From positions 174,944,479 through 175,008,478 of the forward strand of contig JAIOJX010000032.1 in assembly GCA_022376925.1 (NCBI GenBank): DNA of 64,000 bases, in the 5' to 3' direction. The translations under genes and the position numbers were made by a program. The notes below the pieces were generated by a model. The model saw only the letters and a program-made list of their open reading frames with translations. It was not told where the DNA came from and ran no database searches. This DNA comes from Tragulus kanchil. Lineage: Eukaryota > Chordata > Mammalia > Artiodactyla > Tragulidae. This document shows positions 21,801 to 33,894 of this stretch, one piece after another. Numbering within the stretch: position 1 is the first letter of the stretch; each line of letters opens with the position of its first letter.

Positions 21801-21958
21801 GTTTTTTAGTTGCTAAGACATGTCCAATTCTCTGCAAGTCCATGGACTACAGTATGCCAGGCTTTCCTGTCATTCACCATCTCTTTGAGTTTGCTCAGAT
21901 TCACGTTCACTGAGTCAGTGATGCTATCTAACCATCTCATTCTTTGTTGCCCCTTCTA
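21801..21958 (-). mobile_element. BovB 3' end, cut by the junction
   Basis: Antisense BovB 3' end starting GTTTTTTAGTTGCTAAGACA. It stops at the duplication junction and is complete further left in the second copy (22973-23265). Confidence 0.75.
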
Positions 21959-22645
21959 TGCAGAGCCTTTCAGCCCTCTGAGTGCACCTTTAGCCAGCCC
22001 AACTGAGCTCTCACATGAGTACTCTTCCAGCTCAACCAAGAGAGAATCACCCAATTGAGCTCAGCGAACGCTCCCATCTATGATGGTTAATAATAAAGTG
22101 TTGATTTAAATGACTCATTTTGGGGTCCTTTTTGAGCAGCAGGGTTTACTGGGAACACTGCTCATAATGCTAATATATAAACTCATACTTGATTATCACT
22201 CTGTGATTTTATGGACTACTCCCTCATTTAGTCTATAATCTAGTGTTTTTCTAGTGGAAAATCATGAGTCATTACTGATCATAAGGTCATCCTAGTGGGC
22301 TGCAAAAAATGACATCAAATTGAATAGAATTTATCAGAGCACATGACACACAGAAGGGTAAGAATTGTGAAATATTTGTTTCAGTTGTGTGTGTGTGTGT
22401 TCTAGATTTTGTTGTGTTAATAGAATATATTTCCTATTGTGGATCCCAGTCCAAAATGTTAGGAAAACATTGTTCTAATTTGACTCTTATTATGGCTTTG
22501 ACAAACAAGGAAGGTTTCATGAGCTCCTTTTCCTCAACAAGGAAACCAAAATCCGACCTTGGCAAAGAGGTAGATCTGGGCTTCTCTTCTGTCATCCAAG
22601 TCTAGCCTTTCATGTTGCCTTTTTTCCATTCTTTTTTTCTTTTTT

Positions 22646-22887
22646 GGCCATTTCTATTGGTCTTTCATTATATCTATTTTGTTCTTTGGCCCTTGTGGGC
22701 CTCCCATTGCAGTGACCTCTCTTGCTCCAGAGCACCGGCTCTGAGCACACGCACTCCAGAGCTCCGGCTCGGTAGTTGGACACATGGATCCAACCGCTCT
22801 GCGGCATGTGGGATCTTCCCAAGCCAGGGATTGAACCAGCACCTGTTGCACTTGCAAGGTGGTGTCCTTACCCACCAGGGAAGTCCC
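22646..22887 (-). mobile_element. CHR-type SINE, duplicate of 21471-21715
   Basis: Same element at an offset of about 1175 bp, three bases shorter in the T-rich part. Confidence 0.8.
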
Positions 22888-22972
22888 TTGTCATTCTTAA
22901 AATAGTTAAAATTGTTCAGATCCTGAGATGGTCTGTGTGTAGAGAATGCCCTGTATTTGGTGATTCATAATT

Positions 22973-23265
22973 GTTTTTTAGTTGCTAAGACATGTCCAAT
23001 TCTCTGCAAGTCCATGGACTACAGTATGCCAGGCTTTCCTGTCATTCACCATCTCTTTGAGTTTGCTCAGATTCACGTTCACTGAGTCAGTGATGCTATC
23101 TAACCATCTCATTCTTTGTTGCCCCCTTCTTCTGCCCTCAGTCTTTCCCAGCATCAGGAATGATGCTTGGAATGATGCTTTACCAGTGAATCATCTCTTC
23201 ACATCAGGTGGCCAAAGTATTGCAGCTTCAGCTTTAGCATCAGTCCTTCCAATGAATATTCTGTG
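22973..23265 (-). mobile_element. BovB 3' end
   Basis: Antisense BovB 3' end through TCTTTCCCAGCATCAGGAAT (about 23141), GTGGCCAAAGTATTGCAGCT (about 23208) and CCTTCCAATGAATATTCTGT (about 23246). Confidence 0.85.
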
Positions 23266-23275
23266 GGTGATCTAA

Positions 23276-23421
23276 TGATGCCCATTTTACAGGTGAGGAA
23301 GTCAAGGTTCAGAGAGGCTACATAAGGTAGTCAGTGTCATGCTTCCAGTAAGTGACAGAGCCAGAATCGAAATCTATGTAAGTTGACCCCATGTCTACAA
23401 TCTTAACCACTAAGCTAGGCT
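23276..23421 (-). mobile_element. MIR SINE
   Basis: Clear antisense MIR order: CCCATTTTACAGGTGAGGAA, TTCAGAGAGGCTACATAAGG, AAGTGACAGAGCCAGAATCG and CTTAACCACTAAGCTAGGCT. Confidence 0.85.
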
Positions 23422-24119
23422 CTTCTCTCTGGGAAAATTTCTCTGCAAAACGGAAGCTTCCCAGACTAGAACGTGGCTGGCCCCGTGTCCCGTGGGGACA
23501 CACACATTCAGAGTTGCCACCTGTCCTGGGTCTGGCGAGGGGCCAGGCTTTTTGCAAGGCCTGGGACGGAGAGCGTTATCTGGCAAACCACTTTCCTTCT
23601 TGTTTACAAGATGAGAATCAACTCCGTGGTTACATAGTTGATGTTGGCAGAAGACTTTAGATAAGAAAGTCTGTGTGATTTTGGAGGCCTGTTTCCTTTC
23701 CCTCTTGCTTTACTTTCACTTCTGTTTGCTTGTCGACTAGAAGCCCTTCAAGGAGAAAAAGCCTGGTCAACAGTCTCTGCTCCTTGGTTTCCCTGACTGG
23801 AAAAGTGTGGGTGAGCTGGATCCAGTGTCTCCCAGCTGGGAGCAATCTTTACTTCCAGGAGACAATGGGCAGTGCTTGGAGACATCTTGGGTGGTCACAA
23901 CAAGGAAGGGGATGATATTGACATCTAACAGACAGAACAATGTATGGTACTAAATATTCGACTGCAGACAGGACATTCCCCGCAGCAAAGAAGTATTGGC
24001 TTCAAGTGTCAATAGCACCGAGGCTGAGAAACCTGGATCAATCTCTTACTGTAAATATCCTGGCTCATTGAGGGTCACATGCAGATAAAAACAAAACAAA
24101 AATATGATCTCTGGAGTCA

Positions 24120-24400
24120 AGGAGCTTGTAATTGGGTGGGAGTGTCAAATGCGTGAATCCATGCAGAAATGATCAATGCCAGAAGGGAGACGGATCCGGG
24201 GTTGTAGAGATGCAGAGCAGGGATGAGCAAAGTGCCCAGTGGGTTACTGAGGACTTCACAGAGGAGGTGCCCCGGGATTGGACCTGGGGGCCCAGGGAAA
24301 GGAAGAGTAGTGTATACAGGAGTCAGGGAAAGCTTGGGATGTGCTCAGGTGGTGGAGTGTGGCGTTCCTGGAAGAGGAGCGTGGAGAGACAAGGAGAGGC
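24120..24400 (+). mobile_element. Old LINE2-like repeat
   Basis: The phrases GTCAAGGAGCTTGTAATTGG (24117) and GACTTCACAGAGGAGGTGCC (24252) belong to the same ancient repeat type as 15140-15900. Second copy at 25216-25496. The 131-residue frame over it (24132-24527) has no domain. Confidence 0.4.
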
Positions 24401-25215
24401 CGGGACTGCCCCTCCGGCCTCGGGGCCCTGGAACCTGCTGTTCCCTGTGCCTGGAAAGTTTAGCAATGGCCCCCTAGCTTCCTCAGCTCTGGTTTCTGCA
24501 CAAATGTCACTTCTTTGGGAACCCTAGACTTCCTAGCGTTTATCTCTGCTTGTAATTTAATATTTATTTTTCTGAGGATTTGACTGCCATCTGGGTGCTT
24601 CCGCCCACACCACCCATTCCTGGTGGGCTTCCCTCCTGGAGGAAGCGCGCTCTACCGGTCTCTCTGAGGGCCCTGTGGGCTCCTCCTGCCTAGAGCAGCC
24701 AATCGCACGTCCTCGCTCAGGTAGCTGAACTTCAGTGAGCCACCTTCAAGGTAAAGTCAAACGCTGAATTCAGCCCGGCGGGCCCTCTGTCCTTCAGCAA
24801 CTGGCTCCAGCCTTTGGCTCCAGCCCATTCCCCCTTTAGCTCCTCTCACTTCTTGCTTTCGGTCACTCCCCACCCCCACAGGGGCCCGGGGCAGCCGTCT
24901 GCTCTCCCACATCTAAGCTTTAGCCTGAGAGTTATTCAGGTGCAGCCTGCTTTTGGTTAGGTGGGTGGCTTCCTTGAAACCCTTTCTCTTTCACAACAAG
25001 GAAGGGGATGATATTGACATCTAACAGACAAAACAATGTATGGTACTAAATATTCGACTGCAGACAGGACATTCCCCGCAGCAAAGAAGTATTGGCTTCA
25101 AGTGTCAATAGCGCCGAGGCTGAGAAACCTGGATCAGTCTCTTACTGTAAATATCCTGGCTCACTGAGGGTCACATGCAGATAAAAACAAAACAAAAATA
25201 TGATCTCTGGAGTCA

Positions 25216-25496
25216 AGGAGCTTGTAATTGGGTGGGAGTGTCAAATGCGTGAAGCCATGCAGAAATGATCAATGCCAGAAGGGAGACGGATCCGGGGTTG
25301 TAGAGATGCAGAGCAGGGATGAGCGAAGTGCCCAGTGGGTTACTGAGGACTTCACAGAGGAGGTGCCCCGGGATTGGACCTGGGGGCCCAGGGAAAGGAA
25401 GAGTAGTGTATACAGGAGTCAGGGAAAGCTTGGGATGTGCTCAGGTGGTGGAGTGTGGCGTTCCTGGAAGAGGAGCGTGGAGAGACAAGGAGAGGC
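25216..25496 (+). mobile_element. Old LINE2-like repeat, duplicate
   Basis: Second copy of 24120-24400 at an offset of 1096 bp. Confidence 0.4.
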
Positions 25497-26073
25497 CGGG
25501 ACTGCCCCTCCGGCCTCGGGGCCCTGGAACCTGCTGTTCCCTGTGCCTGGAAAGTTTAGCAATGGCCCCCTAGCTTCCTCAGCTCTGGTTTCTGCACAAA
25601 TGTCACTTCTTTGGGAACCCTAGACTTCCTAGCGTTTATCTCTGCTTGTAATTTAATATTTATTTTTCTGAGGATTTGACTGCCATCTGGGTGCTTCCGC
25701 CCACACCACCCATTCCTGGTGGGCTTCCCTCCTGGAGGAAGCGCGCTCTACCGGTCTCTCTGAGGGCCCTGTGGGCTCCTCCTGCCTAGAGCAGCCAATC
25801 GCACGTCCTCGCTCAGGTAGCTGAACTTCAGTGAGCCACCTTCAAGGTAAAGTCAAACGCTGAATTCAGCCCGGCGGGCCCTCTGTCCTTCAGCAACTGG
25901 CTCCAGCCTTTGGCTCCAGCCCATTCCCCCTTTAGCTCCTCTCACTTCTTGCTTTCGGTCACTCCCCACCCCCACAGGGGCCCGGGGCAGCCGTCTGCTC
26001 TCCCACATCTAAGCTTTAGCCTGAGAGTTATTCAGGTGCAGCCTGCTTTTGGTTAGGTGGGTGGCTTCCTTGA

Positions 26074-26725
26074 GTCTCTCTTGCTGATTCCTCTTCCAGG
26101 AAGCCCTTTCTCTTTCCCCCAGGTCTGAGTTAGGTGCCCTTCCTCTGCATGGTCAGCGTCCTTGGGCTTCCTGTGGTTTCTGCACACGTATTGCACTGAA
26201 TCTGTCTCCAAGAGAGGCGGGGTGGTGTCCAGGGTGGCGTTCCAGTACCCGGTACAGAAACCGGCATATCCATCTGCTCATTGAACGCACAAAGTCACAC
26301 ATGCCCACTCCTCCCAGTGAATCCCTGGGTCTGGCTGAGATAGATCTAGCCTCCTCAGGACCCTCCTGATACCAGGAAAATGCTCCCTGGTCCTGCAACG
26401 CCATGTTCTTATCTCTTTCCATGCAGATTTGTAATAAAACCTACAATTCCACCCCTCAGCCTCACCCAGTGCTGCTAGAATTGAGGTCAAGTTCCATTTC
26501 AGTGACTTAATAGAAGAAATCAAACAGAAGGGACACTCAAACAATAAGAAAAAATTATGAAAATGACCAAGGCAGCTCTCGACCGATCAAGCGATGCCAT
26601 TGCATGTGTTCATTGGCCCCCTTGAAATGGACGTTTGGGGTAAAGATGTTGAGTAGCTCAAATTTACTCTGCTCAGTATTCACAGTAAAATGATGAATTT
26701 AATGATGGATATTTGCCACAGAAAA
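26074..26725. other. Single-copy stretch without a recognised gene
   Basis: No repeat or gene recognised. Frames of 85-90 residues on the minus strand have no domain. Confidence 0.4.
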
Positions 26726-27200
26726 CTCTAAGCTGAAGAGATACATGCACCCCAGTGTTCATTACAGCACTATTTACAATAAGCAAGACATGGAAGCAAC
26801 CTCAATGTCCATTGATCGATGAATGGATATAGAAAATGCAGTGTGTGTGGCTATATTCAGCCATAAAAAAAGAGAGTGAAATAGCACCATTTTCCACATC
26901 ATGGATGAACCTAGAGATTACCATATTAAGTGAAATAAGTCAGAAAGACAAAGACAAATATATGAGATTACTTATGTGTGGAATCTAAAAAATGATGCAA
27001 ATGAACTTATTTAGAAAACAGGAAGACTCACAGACATAAAAAACAAACTTCTGGTTACCAAAGGAAAAGGCGGGCAAATTGGGAGTTTGGAAGTAATATA
27101 TACACACTATTCTCTGTAATATAAAACAGATCAGCGACGAGGTCCTACTGTATAGCACAGGAAACTATGTTTAATATCCTGTAACAAGCCACAATGGAAA
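26726..27200 (+). mobile_element. L1 3' end
   Basis: Typical L1 3' phrases in order: CAGCACTATTTACAATAAGC (26765), AACCTCAATGTCCATTGATC (26798), GTGAAATAAGTCAGAAAGAC (26931), TACTGTATAGCACAGGAAAC (27147), then an A-rich end near 27200. 5'-truncated, no open frame. Confidence 0.88.
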
Positions 27201-27360
27201 AGAAAAAAAAGAAATGATAGATTATTTGGAGTGACCAGCAAGGCACTGGACAGGCTTGTCTATCAGGTGTGTTTCCAGCTCTTAAAATTCCAGCAACAGA
27301 ACACGTGGGCTGACTCTGCACTGGGAACTCCATCCCTCTCCAGGCATATGGTAAAGTCCT

Positions 27361-27760
27361 CATAAATGTTAGTGATGCAGTATCAGGTACCTTGCTAGAC
27401 ACTGGGAGAGTTTAAAATATAAATTATGCCCGATTTCTGCCTTCCAGGAGTTCCTTGTCTTATAGGAAATTTAGGATTGATACCTGTTTTAAAATTAACA
27501 CCTGTAACATGTATTTATATGTTAATGTTAATATGTATTAAGCATATATATTTAATTCTAGATAGTCAGTGAGAAATACTGAAAACTAGAGCAAACTGGG
27601 AAATTTAAAAACAGGACAGATAAATCCCACCTGGAAGAGTTTAGAGAATGTGGAAGAGGGCATATTTGGTTTGTATTCTGAAGAATTATATGTTTGAAAG
27701 GATAGTTACTCCTGTAACAGAGTTGATGGTAAGGGTGCTCCAGGTAGAGTGAGTAGCCTG
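27361..27760 (+). mobile_element. Weak old repeat (LINE2/MIR-like) traces
   Basis: TGCCTTCCAGGAGTTCCTTG near 27437 and GGTGCTCCAGGTAGAGTGAG near 27735 resemble the old repeat type seen at 15140. Very diverged. Confidence 0.3.
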
Positions 27761-27930
27761 AGAAAATGTCCAGAAGCAGAAAAATGAGATTGTGAAGACA
27801 TTACTATGTTTTCTTCCAGAATATTTGCAATTTTAGGTTTTATATTATATATTTTTTTAAATTTTATTTTTATTTATTTTTAAAATTTATTTATCTTTTG
27901 GGGGGTGAGGTGCGGAGGAAGGGGGATGGG

Positions 27931-28189
27931 CGGGCCACTTCTATTGGTCTTTCATTTCTCTATTTTCATCTGTCTGTTCTTTGGCTCCTGTGGGCCTCCC
28001 ATCGTGGTGGCGTCTGTCGTTGCAGAGCACCGGCTCTGGGCGCATGCGCTCCAGAGCTTGGGCTCGGTAATTGGACACATTGGTCCAGCTGCTCCGTGGC
28101 ACATGGGATCTTCCCAGGCCAGGGATCGAACCGACACCCCTTGCATTGCAAGGCGGTGTCCTTACCCACTGGAGCACCAGGGGAAGTCC
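27931..28189 (-). mobile_element. CHR-type SINE
   Basis: Antisense from GGCCACTTCTATTGGTCTTT to CACCAGGGGAAGTCC. Single copy. Confidence 0.85.
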
Positions 28190-29149
28190 TCCATGATCCA
28201 TTTTGAGTCAATTTTTGTATATGGTATTAGGTAGAGATTGAAGTTTCTTTTTTCCATATAGATTCCATAAAGATCTGGTTCTTCCAGCACCATTTACTAT
28301 GTCGTGCTCTTTAAAAAGATCATCCAGCTGGTAATATTTAGACCTTTTAAATGTAGTACGATTATGTAGACTTAAACCTATCATCTTGCTATTTCTCTTT
28401 TTTTTTTGTCCAATCTATTGCTTTTGCTTTCCTATTATTCTGCCTTATTTTGGACCAGCTGAGTATTTTCAGGGTTACATTTTGTCTCTTTTGTTGAACT
28501 ATCAGCCTGAACTATTTATTTGAAAATTTTATCAGAGTCTAACTTGAAGTGATATTCTGTGTCTCTGAGGACTCCAGGAGAATTCTACACAAGCACAAGT
28601 CCATGTCTTCTCCCCGACCTTTGTGCTACTGTTGTCCTCTATTGTACTTCTTGCATGTTATAGACGCGACACTACATTGTTATTCTTTTTATTTGTATCT
28701 TCAATAAGGAGATTTAAATCATAAGAAAATCATCTTACGTGTTTGCCTCCATATTTATCATTTTTGGTACTCTTTGCTGATTTCTTCTTTTTAGATCTGT
28801 ATGTCCATCTGCTATATTTTTCTTTACGTCTGATGAATATACATTTTTGATTTTTGCATGTCTTCCAAAGTCTTGATTATCCCTTCATTCTTGGAAGATA
28901 TTTTTGCAGGTTATAAAATTCTAGGCTGACAGTTTGCTTTTCTCCAATGTGTTGTAGATGTGGCTTCCCTGTGTTCCAGTCTGTATCATTTATGACAAAA
29001 GCATGTTGTTATTCTTGCCTTTACTCTTTCCTTTGTCTTAACTTTTCTTTTTTTCCTCCTACTGCTTTATTTTTTGGATTCTCTAAACTGAAATATAGTA
29101 TTATATAAGTTAAAAGTGTACAATACAGTGATTCACTTTTTTTTTTTAA

Positions 29150-29352
29150 AGCATTCTATTTTTTTTTTTGCCTCTAAGTCATCATTTATTTTTCATCCAT
29201 CTTTATTCTTTGGCATGCGTGGGCCACTCCTTGGCATATGGGATCTTCCAGGGCCAGGGATCAAACCGGTGCCCCTTGCACCACAAGGTGGACTCTTTAC
29301 CTACTACTATTACCTACTACTATCTTTACCTACTGGACCATCAGGGAAGCCC
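29150..29352 (-). mobile_element. 5'-truncated CHR-type SINE in L1M
   Basis: Antisense body CATCCATCTTTATTCTTTGG to GGACCATCAGGGAAGCCC, with an internal CTACTACTATTAC expansion near 29303-29332. Flanks TGATTCAC (29129 and 29353) plus adjoining T-runs suggest a target-site duplication. Second copy at 30228-30430. Confidence 0.75.
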
Positions 29353-30227
29353 TGATTCACATTTTTTAAAAGTTATATTCCTCTTACTGCTTTTAAGAGT
29401 TTTATCTTTATTACTGGTTTGAACAATTTGATATGTTTGGTATGGCTTTATTCATGTTTCAAGGAACTTGGATCTGTAAAATATAGTTTTCATCCAATTT
29501 CAGCGATAAGTTTTTCAAAAACAGTTGACCCTACCTTTCCTCATTTTCTGGGACTCTAATTTCAAACACAACTCATTGATGCATCTAATGCATCATTAAT
29601 TATTTTCCTTTATGCTTCATTTTGTATAGCTTCTGTTTTGTGTCTTTAAACTCATATTCTCTGACCAAGCTAAAAAATCCATGTCTTCTCCCCGACCTTT
29701 GTGCTACTGTTGTCCTCTATTGTACTTCTTGCATGTTATAGACGCGACACTACATTGTTATTCTTTTTATTTGTATCTTCAATAAGGAGATTTAAATCAT
29801 AAGAAAATCATCTTACGTGTTTGCCTCCATATTTATCATTTTTGGTACTCTTTGCTGATTTCTTCTTTTTAGATCTGTATGTCCATCTGCTATATTTTTC
29901 TTTACGTCTGATGAATATACATTTTTGATTTTTGCATGTCTTCCAAAGTCTTGATTATCCCTTCATTCTTGGAAGATATTTTTGCAGGTTATAAAATTCT
30001 AGGCTGACAGTTTGCTTTTCTCCAATGTGTTGTAGATGTGGCTTCCCTGTGTTCCAGTCTGTATCATTTATGACAAAAGCATGTTGTTATTCTTGCCTTT
30101 ACTCTTTCCTTTGTCTTAACTTTTCTTTTTTTCCTCCTACTGCTTTATTTTTTGGATTCTCTAAACTGAAATATAGTATTATATAAGTTAAAAGTGTACA
30201 ATACAGTGATTCACTTTTTTTTTTTAA

Positions 30228-30430
30228 AGCATTCTATTTTTTTTTTTGCCTCTAAGTCATCATTTATTTTTCATCCATCTTTATTCTTTGGCATGCGTGG
30301 GCCACTCCTTGGCATATGGGATCTTCCAGGGCCAGGGATCAAACCGGTGCCCCTTGCACCACAAGGTGGACTCTTTACCTACTACTATTACCTACTACTA
30401 TCTTTACCTACTGGACCATCAGGGAAGCCC
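30228..30430 (-). mobile_element. CHR-type SINE, duplicate of 29150-29352
   Basis: Same element at an offset of 1078 bp, including the CTA expansion. Confidence 0.75.
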
Positions 30431-31739
30431 TGATTCACATTTTTTAAAAGTTATATTCCTCTTACTGCTTTTAAGAGTTTTATCTTTATTACTGGTTTGA
30501 ACAATTTGATATGTTTGGTATGGCTTTATTCATGTTTCAAGGAACTTGGATCTGTAAAATACAGTTTTCATCCAATTTCAGCGATAAGTTTTTCAAAAAC
30601 AGTTGACCCTACCTTTCCTCATTTTCTGGGACTCTAATTTCAAACACAACTCATTGATGCATCTAATGCATCATTAATTATTTTCCTTTATGCTTCATTT
30701 TGTATAGCTTCTGTTTTGTGTCTTTAAACTCATTTCTTCTTCAGGGTCTAAGTTGCATATAATGAATATAAGCAATTTTCTGTCTCAAGTATCATACTGT
30801 CATTGGAAGTTCTATTTCGTTATTTTTACTGGTCATACTGTCCTGCTTCTTGGCATGCTTGGTAATTTTTGCTTGGTTGCCAGACATTGTGAATTTGACC
30901 TGGATCAGTGCTAAATATTTTTGTATTTTTATATTTTTGAACCTTTTCTAAGTGATAGAATTAATTTGCTTGACAATATTTTGATCTTTTCAGATTTTTC
31001 TTTTTGTTAGGAGGTGTCCAAATAGTATCTGATTCAAGGCTAAGTATCTTTCTCTATGGAACTCAAACCTTTCTGATGGCTCTACCTAACACTCCATGAA
31101 TTGGGAGGCTTTCTGGTCTGGTGGGGGAAATCAGACTACTCCTGGTTCTGGGTGAGCACCAGGTACCAGTCCCTCTAATCCACTGGGTGGTTCACTCCTC
31201 AGCCTTGGGTAGTTTCCTTACATACATGCCTTGGTCCAGACTCAGGTGATGCTCTGGGAACGCTCTGTTCCTCAGCTCTGGAGTTCTGTGTCACTGCAGA
31301 AGAGATCTCTTCTCTTCAGTGCTCTGTTCTTCAAGCTCTGTCCACTTTCTTTTCTTTTCTTCTTGGCTACATTTCACTCTTCCCAAGAGTGTCCCCGCTC
31401 TTCTAGAAGCTCTCAAGGCAGTCGTGGCACACAGACTCATTTGTTCCTCATCTTGCTGAGGTCACTGTCCTTTACTTGCCTGATGTCTCTCATGGTCTTG
31501 TAAACCTTTGATATAGTGGATAAATATGCAAGTAAATTTTGATGATTGTCTTGGGCAGCAAAATAGATCTAGTTCCTGTTATTCCGTCTTGGTCGGAGTG
31601 AAAATTTTTCCAGAATTTTTTTTCCTTTTATCTCTAATTAAACTAGTCAGATCTCTCTTTCTCTCTCCTCTCTCTCTTTTTTTTTTTTTTTTTTTAGCAT
31701 TTTTTTGGGGTGGGGACGGGTTGGGGAGGGAGGGGTACA

Positions 31740-32001
31740 GGCGGGCCACTTCTATTGGTCTTTCATTTGTCTATTTTCATCCGTCTTTGTTCTTTGGCCC
31801 ATGTAGGCCTCCCATCGTGGTGGCCTCTGTTGTCACAGAGCACTGGCTCTGGGCACATGCGCTCCAGAGCTCCGGCTTGGTAATGGGACACATCAGTCCA
31901 GCCGCTCCGTGGCACGCGGGATCTTCCCAGGCCAGGGATTGAACCAGTGCCCCTTGCACTGCGAGGCGATGTCCTTACCCACTGGACCACCAGGGAAGCC
32001 C
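31740..32001 (-). mobile_element. CHR-type SINE
   Basis: Antisense from GCGGGCCACTTCTATTGGTC to ACCACCAGGGAAGCCC. A T-run of about 20 bases precedes it (31678-31697), the SINE tail in antisense. Single copy. Confidence 0.85.
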
Positions 32002-32164
32002 TGAGCAAGTTCTTTTAATTAGCACTGGTTGAAGCTTCAAAAGGGCTTGAAGCCAGAAAGAATTTTGGCCCCAGGGCTCCCAGTTAATTACAGAAGCAAC
32101 GTTCCCAGAAAGAGGCATCTCCCCTTCTTGGTACCCACCTTCCCTCAACTCTCAACAAGGAAGT

Positions 32165-32310
32165 GGCGTGGAGACTGTGAGTCATATTTCTGGGTCACAT
32201 TTCTTGCTCTGTCACCACCTTCTTTGAAGAGTTTGGGCTAGATACTTCCCATCAGGGCCTCTGGTTGCTTCTGTGGAAGATGAAGTATTTCGACTAGCTC
32301 TGTGGTTCCC
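32165..32310 (+). mobile_element. MIR fragment
   Basis: The order of GGAGACTGTGAGTCATATTT, GGGCTAGATACTTCCCATCA and GGGCCTCTGGTTGCTTCTGT approximates sense MIR. Diverged. Confidence 0.45.
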
Positions 32311-33094
32311 ACCAATTTGACCACAAATGTCCTCTTTTATTTTCCCTTTTCTCATGAGAATCAATCATGTTGTGAATGACAAAGGAGCTTGACAAAGAAA
32401 CCTGGTTGTTGGTGTACTCTTATGGCCTAACAAGGTCCTGCTAGGTGGTGTGCCTGAGCCAGACAGCAGGGATGCAGGGACAGGGCCACAGCCCACAGGG
32501 AGACCACAGCGTTCTGGGAGAGACAAGCACACAGACAGACATACTCAACAGGAGCAGTGGGGCTTAGTGGGGCCAGTGGAGGGGAACTTCACGTCGAACC
32601 TGAAGGACGGATAGGAGTGTCAGTGGATTCTGAAGCCCCTCTAGATCTAGGCTGGTGGGATTCTGTCGGCAGATAGACCTTCTGTCTTGCTGCTAAGAGC
32701 TGAGGCAGTCTTCCATACAGATCTCAGGTGGTTTGGGAAAATTCTAGCAGGTATTTCCTGAAGCCAGGGCTTTAGGCCCTGCTGTGACATTGGGAAATCA
32801 TATTACCTTGGTTACCCAGGCTCGAGTTCATGCGTTGCTGTAAGGCTTTGTCCTCCTATCAGATATTGACAGATGAGACTGTCCTTGGAAGATGGATTTC
32901 CACAGCTGCCTACAAAATCCCAGGTCCCATAGACCTTGGTAGCTGTGTGGCTCTCTCAAAGAATCCCACATCACTCTTTTTCAAAATCTTAGTTTATTCC
33001 GCTGTGAAGTGGGGGTGTGGTATTGCATGGTAAGGTATGGGATGACGAGCACTCAGGAACTGGGGTGGGGATGAAAGCGGAAGGGAGAGCGTTA
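32311..33094. other. Single-copy stretch with weak old-repeat traces
   Basis: About 32490-32620 resembles the LINE2-like repeat type (GAGAGACAAGCACACAGACA). The rest matches nothing I recognise, and there is no credible frame. Confidence 0.35.
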
Positions 33095-33250
33095 GTCACT
33101 CGGAGAAGGGGGCAGCAGAGGATGAGATGGTTGAATGGCATCAATGGACATGAGTCTGAGAAAACTCTGGGAGGTGGTGAAGGACAAGAAAGCCTGGCAA
33201 GCTGCAGTTCATGGGGCTGCAAAGAGTCAGACATGACTTAGCAACTGAAC
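33095..33250 (+). mobile_element. BovB 3' end, short
   Basis: GCAGCAGAGGATGAGATGGT (33112) through CAAAGAGTCAGACATGACTT (33220) is the terminal BovB 3' end in sense. Confidence 0.8.
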
Positions 33251-33417
33251 AGCAAATCATTGCTTAAGTCCCAGAACAGCCCAATGAGGTGAAAGCCCAT
33301 GTTTGGATGAAATGGACACAAAAAGCGATGGACTGAACTGCCCTGGGCCACATGGTCAGTGCACTCCAGAGACAAAGAGCCAACGGGATGTCTGCGTGCC
33401 TGTCTGTCTCTCCACAT

Positions 33418-33480
33418 AGATAAATAAATAAATAAATAAACAAACAAACAGAGAGAGAGAGCAGAGACAGAGAGAGACAG
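33418..33480. repeat. Compound (TAAA)n(CAAA)n(GA)n simple repeat
   Basis: About six AAAT units, then three CAAA units, then GA-rich sequence. Confidence 0.9.
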
Positions 33481-33611
33481 GGAGATTTATTACAGAAACT
33501 GGCTTCCTGTCTATGGACACTGAGAAGTCCCTTTATAACAGGAGGAAAGGGTCAGGGCACAATATATATATATTTTTTTTTTTTGATGGGTCTAATTTTT
33601 TTTTTTTTTTT

Positions 33612-33858
33612 GGCCACTTCTATTGGTCTTTCATTTATTTATCTTTGTTCTTTAGCCTGTGTGGGCCCCCCATCGCAGTGGCCTCTCTCGCTGCAGAGCA
33701 CCGGCTCTGGGTACATGCGCTCCAGAGCTCCGGCTTGGTAGTTGGACACATCGGTCCAACTGCTTCATGGCATTTGGGATCTTCCCAGGCCAGGGATTGA
33801 ACCAGCGCTACTTGCACTGCAAGGCCATATCCTTATCCACTGGACCACCAGGGAAGCC
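33612..33858 (-). mobile_element. CHR-type SINE
   Basis: Antisense from GGCCACTTCTATTGGTCTTT to ACCACCAGGGAAGCCC, preceded by T-runs. Single copy. Confidence 0.85.
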
Positions 33859-33894
33859 CAGGGCACAATTTTTGAAAGAATGACATAACCCAAG

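Larger units (their letters stand above)
20779..23131. repeat. Adjacent direct duplication I (offset 1181 falling to 1175 bp)
   Basis: Copy 1 is about 20779-21958 and copy 2 about 21959-23131. The start of copy 2 is eroded: TTCTATGCAGAGCC at about 21953 lacks the CACCTCCAG present at 20768-20780, and GCACCTTTAGCC lacks bases of GCACCATCTTAGATAGCC. A second difference lies in the T-rich run near 21490/22665. Confidence 0.9.
23895..26073. repeat. Adjacent direct duplication J (offset 1096 bp)
   Basis: Copy 1 is 23895-24990 and copy 2 is 24991 to about 26073. Copy 1 ends CTTCCTTGAAACCCTTTCTC, whereas the true continuation after copy 2 is CTTCCTTGAGTCTCTC with AAGCCCTTTCTCTTTC about 35 bases later (26100). 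Copy 1 has thus lost a piece at its very end, as a poor read end would. Confidence 0.9.
28600..30734. repeat. Adjacent direct duplication K (offset 1078 bp)
   Basis: Copy 1 is 28600-29677 and copy 2 is 29678 to about 30734. Copy 1 ends AACTCATATTCTCTGACC where the true continuation reads AACTCATTTCTTCTTCAGG. Copy 2 begins CAAGCTAAAAAATCCATG where copy 1 reads CAAGCACAAGTCCATG. Both look like error-bearing fragment ends. Confidence 0.92.
28190..31610 (-). mobile_element. Antisense L1/L1M complex, interrupted and doubled
   Basis: 28195-28310 reads as antisense L1 (GAGTCAATTTTTGTATATGG, CCAGCACCATTTACTATGTC). From about 28880 it follows the antisense L1M 3' region (AGGCTGACAGTTTGCTTTTC at 28922, GCCAGACATTGTGAATTTGA at about 30878, then the 31080-31230 stretch with ACACTCCATGAATTGGGAGG). 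A CHR SINE interrupts it near 29150-29352, and duplication K doubles part of it. Confidence 0.65.

Noticed and set aside
24132..24527. 131-residue frame present in two near-identical copies (also 25228-25623)
   Set aside because: Repetition comes from duplication J, not from a gene family. The sequence lies in an old LINE2-like repeat and has no domain.
33088..33110. A Bov-tA/BovB chimera suggested by GTTAGTCACTC before the BovB tail
   Set aside because: Only about 11 bases support the Bov-tA part, which is too little to distinguish from chance.
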